This document shows, piece by piece, positions 9,534 through 16,909 of a stretch of 64,000 nt of DNA. The stretch is from Helcococcus bovis (GTDB taxonomy: Bacteria; Bacillota; Clostridia; Tissierellales; Peptoniphilaceae): NCBI RefSeq assembly GCF_046035435.1, contig NZ_JBFNFH010000004.1; one strand, given 5' to 3'. Made by a program: the position numbers and the translations under genes. The first letter of the stretch is position 1. Each line of letters opens with the position of its first letter. The notes beneath the pieces were generated by a model, which was not told where the DNA came from, searched no databases, and worked only from the letters and a program-made list of their open reading frames with translations.

Positions 9534-10251
9534 ATATTTCACATATTATATCAATGTATATTAAAATTGGTAACATTTTAGATATAGAATATTCATAAGT
9601 AGAATATCCAGGTGTTTTAAGTAAATAATCAGAATAATTTTTTAATGAAGAATTAACATTTCCTGATATAGAGAAGATTGTTGCGTTGTGATTTTTTGCA
9701 TTTTCACAAGCTTCTAATATATGCGTATTTTCACCAGAAAGTGAAATACATATTAATAAGTCATTTTCAGACAAATTATTTGAAAGAATGTTAATTCCAT
9801 ATGGTTCCTTAGCATAGTCAAGATTGTTTAATCCAATCTCGCCTAATTTGAACATCATTTCATTTGCTATTAATCCACTAGAACCTATGCCGACTATTAC
9901 TATTCTGTGAAATTTATCTAAATTATGAATTAATTCTACAATATCTTTGTCAAATTCTTTAATATCATTAATCACAGAAGTATAAATTTTTTGTGTTTGA
10001 TATTTTTCAGGTTCTTGAATATTTTGTAGAGCAAATTTTAGCTCATTAAATCCGTCAAAACCTAATTTTTTAGCAAATCTAGTGATAGTAGAATTTGAAA
10101 CGTAGAATGCTTTAGATAATTCACTTATATAAGAATCAAAAATTTCAATATTACTTTCTCCAAGTCTATCAAGAAATTCTTGTTCAAGATGGGAAAGTTT
10201 AATAGAGTTTTTTGAAATAAGATTTTTTATAAAATTATATGATTTATTCAT
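9517..10251 (-). CDS. RpiR/MurR-family sugar-phosphate-sensing regulator
   Basis: A 244-residue regulator. An N-terminal helix-turn-helix of the RpiR family (residues about 1-75, recognition segment SNSTITRFAKKLGFDGF) is followed by a SIS domain (about 105-235, VIVGIGSSGLIANEM), which binds phosphosugars. It is transcribed divergently from the ROK/ROK/GH1 genes and converges on GH125, so it sits inside the glycan locus and probably controls it in response to a sugar phosphate made by the ROK kinases. A GAGGTGA site lies upstream of the ATG. Confidence 0.88.
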   Translation of the reverse strand: MNKSYNFIKNLISKNSIKLSHLEQEFLDRLGESNIEIFDSYISELSKAFYVSNSTITRFAKKLGFDGFNELKFALQNIQEPEKYQTQKIYTSVINDIKEFDKDIVELIHNLDKFHRIVIVGIGSSGLIANEMMFKLGEIGLNNLDYAKEPYGINILSNNLSENDLLICISLSGENTHILEACENAKNHNATIFSISGNVNSSLKNYSDYLLKTPGYSTYEYSISKMLPILIYIDIICEIYTKRV

Positions 10252-10332
10252 TTCATCACCTCATTATGAGTACAATTAACTGTATACAAATATAATTATA
10301 TCATAGCATAAAAAAAAATGTAGGAGAATTTT
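10252..10332. promoter_or_regulatory. Divergent control region of RpiR and ROK genes
   Basis: An 81-bp gap between divergent starts. A weak plus-strand promoter is possible: TTAACT (10276-10281), 17-nt spacer, TATCAT (10299-10304). An imperfect dyad (GTACAATTAACTGTATAC, 10269-10286) overlaps the -35 and could be the RpiR operator. Confidence 0.4.
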
Positions 10333-11208
10333 ATGTATTTAATATTTGATATTGGTGGTTCATCTACTAAAATAGGAATTATAAAAGACAAAGAAATAAT
10401 AAAAAAATGCTCTATTGATAGAATAAACACTCTTGAAGAATTTTTATTGATGCTTGAAGAACAGGTGCAAAAAAATATTTATTCATACAATATAAAAGGA
10501 ATAGGATTTAGCAGTCCTGGCACAGTAGATTCTAAAACTGGAAATATTTATGGATTAAGCGCTATTGATTATATTCATGAATATAATTTTGCAAAACATA
10601 TACAAGATAAATTTAACCTACCAGTAGCGATAGAAAATGATGCTAATTGTGCTGCATTGGCTCAAATGTTTATGGACACGCCAAAAGAAAAAGATATTGC
10701 ATTTGTAATTGTTGGAACCGGGATAGGTGGAGCAATTATAAAAGACAAAGAAATTATTAGAGGTCGCAGACTTGAAGCTGGAGAATTTGGTTATATGTTA
10801 TTAAAAAATATAGAAGGAGAATACACTAATTTTTCCAGACTTGCAACAATTCCAAATGTAGTCTCTAGAATTAAAGAAAAATACAATATAGTGGAAAAAC
10901 CTCATATAGTATTGGAAAAATACTTTAATAAAATAGAGCCATTTTACAGTGAAGTAAGAAAGATGTTTCAATATATGTGCATGGGATTATATAATATTCA
11001 ATACATATATGATCCGGAATTAATATATATTGGTGGAGGAATTTCACAATCAGAAAAATATATAGAAGAATTAAAAAACTTCTTGCAACAAGAACCATTC
11101 AAATTAGCAGATGTAAAGATTAGACCGGTAACATTTTATAATGATAATAATTTATATGGAGCATATTCAAATTTATTAAAATCAATAGAAAAAGGAGCAA
11201 GATTATGA
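10333..11208 (+). CDS. ROK-family sugar kinase
   Basis: A 291-residue ROK kinase. The N-terminal ATP loop DIGGSSTKIG, a central GTGIGGAI motif and an EAGEFGY segment are visible. The ROK zinc motif (CxCGxxGC) is absent. Such zinc-less ROK proteins are common beside glycosidase genes in streptococci. It lacks an N-terminal helix-turn-helix, so it is a kinase and not a NagC-type repressor. Its ATGA overlap with the second ROK gene shows co-translation. Likely role: phosphorylate a monosaccharide or disaccharide released from the imported glycan; substrate unknown. Confidence 0.8.
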   Translation: MYLIFDIGGSSTKIGIIKDKEIIKKCSIDRINTLEEFLLMLEEQVQKNIYSYNIKGIGFSSPGTVDSKTGNIYGLSAIDYIHEYNFAKHIQDKFNLPVAIENDANCAALAQMFMDTPKEKDIAFVIVGTGIGGAIIKDKEIIRGRRLEAGEFGYMLLKNIEGEYTNFSRLATIPNVVSRIKEKYNIVEKPHIVLEKYFNKIEPFYSEVRKMFQYMCMGLYNIQYIYDPELIYIGGGISQSEKYIEELKNFLQQEPFKLADVKIRPVTFYNDNNLYGAYSNLLKSIEKGARL

Positions 11209-12107
11209 AATCAATAGGTGTAGATATTGGTGGTACAAGTGCAAGAGTTGCATTATTTGATGAGAATTTTAATATTATTTCAAAACAAGTTACACAAACA
11301 GGTGATAAAGAATTTGATGATATAATTAATGATATATCAGAAATGATAAATAAAGTTGATCCAAATCATGAAACAAATGTTGTAGGAATTTGTTCTCCAG
11401 GACCTTTAGATAAAGATTTAGGGATGATTCTAGATGCTCCAAATTTACCAAAGTGGAGAAATAAACCATTCTTAAAATTAATAGAAGAAAAAACAAAGAG
11501 AAAAACATTTTTAACAAATGATGCAAATGCTGCTGCAATGGCTCAAGCTGTTGGAGATGATAGAGAAACTATTGTATTTATGACAGTTAGTACTGGAGTA
11601 GGTGGAGGAATTGTCTACAAAGGTGAACTTATGGAAGGTAAAAAGGTTTATGCTGGAGAATTTGGCTTGATGATTATTTCAGATGATGATAGAAAACATA
11701 GTCAATTATATGCTGGAACATTGGAAAGTCTATGTTCGGGGACAGCATTATCGAAAAAAGCAACAGAAGTTTATGGAATAGAAGTTTCTACAAAAGAACT
11801 TTTTGAAAAATATGCCGAAAATGATAAAAAAGCAGTAGAAATTATTGAACAATGGACAGAATATTTTTCAAGATCAATTGCTAACTTATTGCAAATTATA
11901 GAACCTGAAATATTTTATTTGGGTGGTTCTGTTATTACAAAAAATGAATTTTTAATTGATAAAGTAGTTGAAGCTACAAAAAATAAAGTTTATGAAGGAT
12001 TAAAAGATAGAATATTTATAGAAGTGGCTAAATTTGGTGATGATGCTGGTTTAGTTGGAGCAGCTAAAAATGGACTAAATAATTTTAATGGAGGAAATAA
12101 TGATTAA
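11205..12107 (+). CDS. ROK-family glucokinase-like sugar kinase
   Basis: Second ROK kinase (300 aa), with the ATP loop DIGGTSARVA, STGVGGGIV and AGEFGLMI. Again the cysteine zinc motif is lost: the corresponding region reads LESLCSGTAL with a single Cys. Overlaps the previous ROK by 4 nt and the GH1 gene by 8 nt. Two diverged ROK genes side by side suggest two different sugars, for example mannose and a Man-GlcNAc disaccharide, but this is inference. Confidence 0.82.
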   Translation: MKSIGVDIGGTSARVALFDENFNIISKQVTQTGDKEFDDIINDISEMINKVDPNHETNVVGICSPGPLDKDLGMILDAPNLPKWRNKPFLKLIEEKTKRKTFLTNDANAAAMAQAVGDDRETIVFMTVSTGVGGGIVYKGELMEGKKVYAGEFGLMIISDDDRKHSQLYAGTLESLCSGTALSKKATEVYGIEVSTKELFEKYAENDKKAVEIIEQWTEYFSRSIANLLQIIEPEIFYLGGSVITKNEFLIDKVVEATKNKVYEGLKDRIFIEVAKFGDDAGLVGAAKNGLNNFNGGNND

Positions 12108-13476
12108 ATTTCCTGATGGATTTTACTTTGGGTCAGCTACATCAGCTACACAAAGTGAAGGAAGAGTTGAAGGAGATGGAAAGGGAGATAATATTTGGGA
12201 TTTATGGTTTGAAAAAGAACCATATAAGTTTCATAATTTAATTGGACCATCAAAGACAAGTTCTTTTTATCAAAATTATAAAGAAGATATAAAATTATTA
12301 AAAGCAACAGGTCAAAATTCATTTCGTACATCTATTAGTTGGTCAAGATTATTTCCGAAAGGATATGGAGAAATCAACCAAAAAGCAGTAAGTTTTTACA
12401 AAGATGTATTCAAAAGAATAAAGGATGAAGGCTTAACTTTATTCATGAATTTATACCATTTTGATATGCCTGTTGAATTGCAAAATATTGGTGGATGGGA
12501 AAATAGAGATGTTGTAGAACATTTTGCCAATTATACAAAAACAGCATTTGAACTATTTGATGAATATGTGGATAGATGGTTTACATTCAATGAACCAATT
12601 GTTCATGTTGAATGTGGTTATTTATTGCAATATCATTATCCTATGGAGGTAAATCCTGAAAAAGCGGTATTGGTTGGGTATCATACTCAATTAGCAAGTG
12701 CAAGAGCAATTGAAGAATTTAGAAAATTAAAGTTAAAATCTAAAATTGGTATTGTATTAAACTTAACCCCGGCTATTCCAAGATCTCAACATCCTAAGGA
12801 TTTGGAAGCAGCAAGATATGCTGAAATGTTTGCGATTAGATCATTTTTAGATCCATCTATTAAAGGTGAATTTCAACCTGAATTCGTTGATCTTTTAAGA
12901 GAATACAATTTATTACCAAAAGTTGAAAAATCAGATTTAGAAATTATTAAAAATAATACAATTGATTTCTTGGGAGTAAACTACTATCAACCACTTAGAG
13001 TCAAGGCGGTTCAATATGAAATTAAGAAGGATGCAATATTCTTCCCAACAAATTTCTATGAACCTTATGTAATGCCGGGCAGAAGAATCAATCCACATAG
13101 AGGATGGGAAATCGATCCTTCAGTAGTTTATGATATTGCTATTTACATCAAAGATAATTATGACAATATTGAATGGATTATTTCGGAAAATGGTATGGGT
13201 GTTGAAGGTGAAGAAAAATTCAAAGTTAATGGTCAAATTCAAGACGATTACAGAATTGAATTTATAAAAGAACATTTAACATATTTACACAAAGCAATTG
13301 AAGAAGGTGCAAATTGTATAGGTTACCACGTTTGGACATTTATTGATTGTTGGTCATGGTTAAATTCATACAAAAATAGATATGGATTAGTTGAATTAAA
13401 TCTTGAAACTGGAGAGAGAACAATTAAAAAATCTGGTGAATGGTATAAAAAATTAGTTGAAAATAACGGATTTTAA
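12100..13476 (+). CDS. GH1 beta-glycosidase, possibly phospho-specific
   Basis: Retaining GH1 enzyme of 458 residues. The acid/base is Glu165 in TFNEP and the nucleophile Glu363 in ISENG. The C-terminal glycone-binding loop reads WSWLNSYKNRYG. A Ser replaces the Glu that contacts the sugar in plain beta-glucosidases, and the Ser and Tyr match the phosphate-binding residues of 6-phospho-beta-galactosidases, while the Lys of that triad is an Asn with a Lys next to it. So a 6-phospho-beta-glycosidase is possible but not certain. An upstream ATG at 12088 overlaps the GGAGG site, so 12100 is used. Last gene of the ROK operon. Confidence 0.85.
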   Translation: MIKFPDGFYFGSATSATQSEGRVEGDGKGDNIWDLWFEKEPYKFHNLIGPSKTSSFYQNYKEDIKLLKATGQNSFRTSISWSRLFPKGYGEINQKAVSFYKDVFKRIKDEGLTLFMNLYHFDMPVELQNIGGWENRDVVEHFANYTKTAFELFDEYVDRWFTFNEPIVHVECGYLLQYHYPMEVNPEKAVLVGYHTQLASARAIEEFRKLKLKSKIGIVLNLTPAIPRSQHPKDLEAARYAEMFAIRSFLDPSIKGEFQPEFVDLLREYNLLPKVEKSDLEIIKNNTIDFLGVNYYQPLRVKAVQYEIKKDAIFFPTNFYEPYVMPGRRINPHRGWEIDPSVVYDIAIYIKDNYDNIEWIISENGMGVEGEEKFKVNGQIQDDYRIEFIKEHLTYLHKAIEEGANCIGYHVWTFIDCWSWLNSYKNRYGLVELNLETGERTIKKSGEWYKKLVENNGF

Positions 13477-13492
13477 TCGATTGAGAATTGAA

Positions 13493-13540
13493 CCGGAAGA
13501 GTTTTGTTACTTAACACACAAAACTTTTCCGGATTTTTTA
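13493..13540 (+). terminator. Terminator after GH1 gene
   Basis: A 15-bp stem with one wobble pair (13493-13507 with 13518-13532), followed by TTTTTTA. It ends the ROK-ROK-GH1 transcript and overlaps the end of the small minus-strand gene. Confidence 0.85.
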
Positions 13541-13675
13541 TTTTAATGTAGTATTGATAATTTCCTTTAGATAAGTAAGTTTGTAGTGTTCCAACAATAT
13601 TTGGTATATTAATTTTTTGATCTTTTTACTAATGATTTCATATTTTGTGATTAATTCGTTTATATTTGATTTCAT
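13538..13675 (-). CDS. Small hypothetical protein, 45 aa
   Basis: A 45-residue Lys/Ile/Leu-rich, largely helical peptide. The only real support is an excellent ribosome binding site: GGAGG five bases before the ATG, in a region otherwise without genes. A longer in-frame version would start further upstream (60 aa) but without a comparable site. No domain is recognised and there is no membrane segment. It could be a small regulator or toxin-like peptide, or a chance frame. Confidence 0.35.
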   Translation of the reverse strand: MKSNINELITKYEIISKKIKKLIYQILLEHYKLTYLKEIINTTLK

Positions 13676-13843
13676 AATTTCCTCCATATATTCATTATTA
13701 CATAAAAAACGATAAAGCATACTGTCATTATTGTTACAAAAATTTTATATTACCAGTATATCTAAAAAAAAAATACTTCAAACTTCCTCTAGTGATACAT
13801 ATTTGTTTGTAAATACATTCATATTTTAAAATGTAAAATAAAC
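13676..13843. other. Intergenic stretch before XRE promoter
   Basis: AT-rich spacer between the divergent small ORF and the XRE operon. No gene or clear second promoter was found. Confidence 0.5.
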
Positions 13844-13872
13844 TTGACATAAAATGTAAAGTTTACTATACT
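13844..13872 (+). promoter_or_regulatory. Consensus promoter of XRE/ABC operon
   Basis: TTGACA (13844-13849), exactly 17 nt, TATACT (13867-13872). It drives the XRE regulator, membrane protein and ABC exporter genes. Confidence 0.88.
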
Positions 13873-13891
13873 TATTTTGCAAAGTTAACTT
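13856..13891. promoter_or_regulatory. Candidate XRE operators in and after the promoter
   Basis: Two dyads bracket the -10 box: GTAAAGTTTAC (13856-13866, 5-bp arms) fills the end of the -35/-10 spacer, and the perfect palindrome AAGTTAACTT (13882-13891) covers the expected transcription start. Their positions fit autorepression by the XRE protein encoded immediately downstream. Confidence 0.5.
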
Positions 13892-13938
13892 AACATTCTA
13901 TATAAAATTGTAAGTACAATATAAAAATAGGAGAGGGT

Positions 13939-14142
13939 TTGAAAAATAGGATTTCAGAATTAAGGAAAAGTAGAAAACTTACCCAGGAAGAATTTGCAAA
14001 TGAGCTAGATACTATAAGGCAGACTATTATTTCGTTAGAAAATGGAAAATATACTGCTTCGCTTGTTTTAGCATATAAAATTGCAAGATATTTTGGATTG
14101 AGTATTGAAGAAGTATTTGATTTTAGTGAAGTGGAGGAGTAA
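13939..14142 (+). CDS. XRE-family regulator (YozG-like)
   Basis: A 67-residue protein consisting of a single Cro/C1-type helix-turn-helix (LTQEEFANELDTIRQTIISLENGKY at about residues 17-41, shown in part: LTQEEFANEL). This small type usually pairs with a DUF2178-like membrane protein, as here. The start is TTG at 13939, placed behind AGGAGAGG; no ATG is available. It probably represses its own operon through the palindromes around the promoter. Confidence 0.88.
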   Translation: MKNRISELRKSRKLTQEEFANELDTIRQTIISLENGKYTASLVLAYKIARYFGLSIEEVFDFSEVEE

Positions 14143-14143
14143 T

Positions 14144-14578
14144 ATGTTAGAAAAATTTAGAAAAAAGATAAGAAATAAGACAATTATTTTCTCTTTAGTA
14201 TTGTTTTTTGCTGTAGTTATGTTAGGAGTTAGTATAATTTATTCTCAAAAAAATACTAATATAGCATTTGTAAGAGGATTTTTTACAGGAATGATTTTCA
14301 TGCTTATATTTTATATTTTTAGAAATATACAAGCCTTGAGAAATGATGAAAAATTAAAAAAACTATATGCTCAATTTAATGATGAAAGAATAAAATATAT
14401 AAGTAAAAAAACATCAGAAACTACATTATTCATAATTATTATAATATTATCCTTTATGAGTATAATATTAACAACATTTAATTTAGATTTTTCATTGAGA
14501 AACTCATTACAAACTTTTTTGTCAGTAATATTTATAATATATTTTATTTCATATATATATTATAGTAATAAATATTAA
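14144..14578 (+). CDS. Small membrane protein, DUF2178-like
   Basis: A 144-residue membrane protein with four predicted helices in two pairs (about residues 12-32, 43-60, 93-112, 120-140). A conserved cytoplasmic segment KKLYAQFNDERIKYI lies between the pairs. This NDER segment is typical of membrane proteins encoded next to YozG-type XRE regulators. Function unknown; perhaps a sensor partner. ATG 14144 is preceded by GGAGG; an earlier in-frame ATG lies inside the XRE gene without a site. Confidence 0.7.
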   Translation: MLEKFRKKIRNKTIIFSLVLFFAVVMLGVSIIYSQKNTNIAFVRGFFTGMIFMLIFYIFRNIQALRNDEKLKKLYAQFNDERIKYISKKTSETTLFIIIIILSFMSIILTTFNLDFSLRNSLQTFLSVIFIIYFISYIYYSNKY

Positions 14579-14590
14579 AGGAGGAATTAC

Positions 14591-15481
14591 ATGAGATTGG
14601 AACTTAAAAACATCAATAAAAGTTTTAATAAAAAGCAAATTTTACATGATGTAAGTTTTGCTATTGAGAGTGGTAAAGCGATGGGATTTTTGGGTAGGAA
14701 TGGTGCTGGAAAGACAACTACCATAAGAACATTGATGAATGTATTTAACCCAGATAGCGGAGAATTTTTATTAGATGGTTTTCCATTTGATAGAAGAAAA
14801 TACAAGATAGGATATTTGCCAGAAGAAAGAGGAATGTATCAAAAAATTAATATAATTGATCAACTTGTTTATTTTGGTGAATTAAAAGGAATGAATTCCA
14901 AAGATGCTAGAAAATCTGCATTAGAATTGTTAGAAAAAGTGGAACTTAGCGAATATGCTAATAAGAAGTTAGAAACGTTATCTAAAGGAAATCAGCAAAA
15001 AGTTCAAATTTTACAAGCTATAATAAATGATCCTGATATTGTAGTATTTGATGAACCTTTTAGTGGATTGGATCCAGTAAATTCAAGAGTTTTAAAGGAT
15101 ATTATTTCAGAATTTATCAAAAAAGATAGGATAGTAATTTTTTCATCACATCAAATGAGCTATGTTGAAGAATTTTGCGATGATGTTACATTTATTAAAA
15201 ATGGGAAAGTAATTTTATCCGATAATTTAGAAAAAATAAAAGAAGAAAAAGGCAAGGGGAAATATATCATTCAAATAAAAAAAGAAAATAGTTTTGAGAA
15301 CATAAAATCTATATTAAATGTTGAAAAATTGAATAATAAATATATTTTTGAAGTTGATGAAAATTATGATACAAATGATATTTTAAAAGAAATGATTGAA
15401 AATAATATTGAAATATTAAGATTTGAACCTTATAGACCAAATCTTGAAGAAATATTTATTGAATTGGATAAGGAGGCTTAA
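14591..15481 (+). CDS. ABC exporter ATP-binding protein, NatA-like
   Basis: ATPase subunit (296 aa) of an ABC-2 exporter. Walker A is GRNGAGKTT (about 36-44). The signature is LSKGNQQKVQ, Walker B is VVFDEP with the SGLDP D-loop, and the switch His is in SSHQ. A C-terminal extension of the DUF4162 type is present (last 80 residues). AAAGGAGG precedes the ATG. It pairs with the permease that starts one base after its stop. Related systems export sodium (NatAB) or antimicrobial peptides; substrate here is unknown. Confidence 0.88.
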   Translation: MRLELKNINKSFNKKQILHDVSFAIESGKAMGFLGRNGAGKTTTIRTLMNVFNPDSGEFLLDGFPFDRRKYKIGYLPEERGMYQKINIIDQLVYFGELKGMNSKDARKSALELLEKVELSEYANKKLETLSKGNQQKVQILQAIINDPDIVVFDEPFSGLDPVNSRVLKDIISEFIKKDRIVIFSSHQMSYVEEFCDDVTFIKNGKVILSDNLEKIKEEKGKGKYIIQIKKENSFENIKSILNVEKLNNKYIFEVDENYDTNDILKEMIENNIEILRFEPYRPNLEEIFIELDKEA

Positions 15482-15482
15482 T

Positions 15483-16721
15483 ATGAAACAAATTTTAAGA
15501 GTATTTTCTTTTGAAACTAAGCAAAGATTTAGACAAAAGACATTTATAGTTTCTATAGTTATCAGTGCATTAATTTTCTTTGCAATAACATTTGCTCCAA
15601 GATTTATATCTGGAAATGAAAATAAAATGTTTAATCCAAATACTAGCGAAAATGTTGAAAATAAGAAAGAATTAGCAATTTTTAATTTAAATAAAATTGA
15701 CAACTCAGTTATTAATGCTCTTTCAAAAAAATATAAACTAGTTGAGATGAAAAGTGAAGAAGAATTAAGAAATAAAATTAAATTAAAAGAATTTTCAGAA
15801 GGTATTGTATTAAAAAGTGAACTTGATGCTAAAGTTTATAGTTCTGTAAGTAAATTATCTGATTTTGGAAATAATGAAATAGAAAAAATTCTTAAGGAAA
15901 ATTACAAATATAATATTGGATTAAAAGAAGCTGGAATTGATGTAAATAAATTAAATGATATTGAATCTGTAACTCCAAAAGTGGAAGTTGAGTCATTCAG
16001 TAGGAATCCTATATCTGGTTTTGTTCTTTCTTATTTTGGTGTAATGTTTTTATATATGATGATAATTCTACATGGTAATTCAATAGCTACAAATGTTGCA
16101 AAAGAAAAAGAAAGTAGAACTATGGAAATTCTTATTACTAATGTAAAGTCAAAAGCTCTTATCATTGGTAAAGTATTATCTGGAGTATTTGCAAGTTTAG
16201 TACATTTGATGGTAACCTTGGGTGCAGGTCTTATTGGGATTTATATAAATTTACAAGGAAATGATGGCGTAAAAACTATTATAAAAACAATATTATCAGA
16301 AATAAAGTATTCTGATTTAGCTGTATTAATTATATTTACACTAATTGGAGTTACATTGTATTACTTTATATTTGCAGCTCTTGGATCATTGGTATCAAGA
16401 TTAGATGAATTAAATCAAGCATTAACTCCAGCGATGATATTAGTTATGATTGCGTTTTTTGTTCCAATGTTTTCAATGTCAAACGCAGATGGAATAGTAA
16501 TGAAAATAGCATCATTTATACCATTTACCTCACCATTAGCTATGTTAACTAGATTTTTAATGACAAGTGTGCCTTTAGTTGAAGTAATAATTAGTTTTGT
16601 ATTACTAATAATATTTACTTTATTGTTTGCACTAATTTCAGTAAAAATCTATAGACAAGGAACTTTAAGCTACGGTAATAAATTAAATATTATAAAAGCT
16701 TTAACTCAAAAAATAGAATAA
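15483..16721 (+). CDS. ABC-2 exporter permease, NatB-like
   Basis: A 412-residue ABC-2 permease. One N-terminal membrane helix (about 22-42) is followed by a large extracytoplasmic domain (45-170) and then five or six helices, the NatB/YhaP layout. The KEKESRTMEILITNVK segment between helices is the family hallmark. ATG 15483 follows AGGAGG; a longer in-frame version would overlap the ATPase gene by 20 codons without a site and is rejected. Forms an exporter with the upstream ATPase, under XRE control. Confidence 0.85.
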   Translation: MKQILRVFSFETKQRFRQKTFIVSIVISALIFFAITFAPRFISGNENKMFNPNTSENVENKKELAIFNLNKIDNSVINALSKKYKLVEMKSEEELRNKIKLKEFSEGIVLKSELDAKVYSSVSKLSDFGNNEIEKILKENYKYNIGLKEAGIDVNKLNDIESVTPKVEVESFSRNPISGFVLSYFGVMFLYMMIILHGNSIATNVAKEKESRTMEILITNVKSKALIIGKVLSGVFASLVHLMVTLGAGLIGIYINLQGNDGVKTIIKTILSEIKYSDLAVLIIFTLIGVTLYYFIFAALGSLVSRLDELNQALTPAMILVMIAFFVPMFSMSNADGIVMKIASFIPFTSPLAMLTRFLMTSVPLVEVIISFVLLIIFTLLFALISVKIYRQGTLSYGNKLNIIKALTQKIE

Positions 16722-16810
16722 AGTTAAGAGTAAAAGGATCTGTTGCAAAATAAATTTATTAGTTATTTAGTAATAGCACCTATAATAAGGAAATTAATTC
16801 TTACAAAACA
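16722..16810. other. Spacer with IS6-like terminal sequence
   Basis: Contains GGATCTGTTGCAAAATAA at 16738-16755, which resembles the outer end of IS6-family elements (consensus GG..CTGTTGCAAA). No transposase or second end lies nearby. A related CTGTTGCAAAATAA sequence occurs at 57835. Confidence 0.3.
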
Positions 16811-16845
16811 AGCCCTAGATATTGAAATCTAGGGCTATTTTATGT
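16811..16845. terminator. Bidirectional terminator, ABC permease/MATE
   Basis: A 10-bp stem AGCCCTAGAT (16811-16820) with ATCTAGGGCT (16827-16836), a 6-nt loop and flanking T-rich sequence. It serves the converging exporter operon and MATE gene. Confidence 0.8.
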
Positions 16846-16909
16846 TTTATTAAATTTTTGTTTAAAAGATGTGTTATTTTACAAAAGTTACTTGTATTAT
16901 TATATTTTT

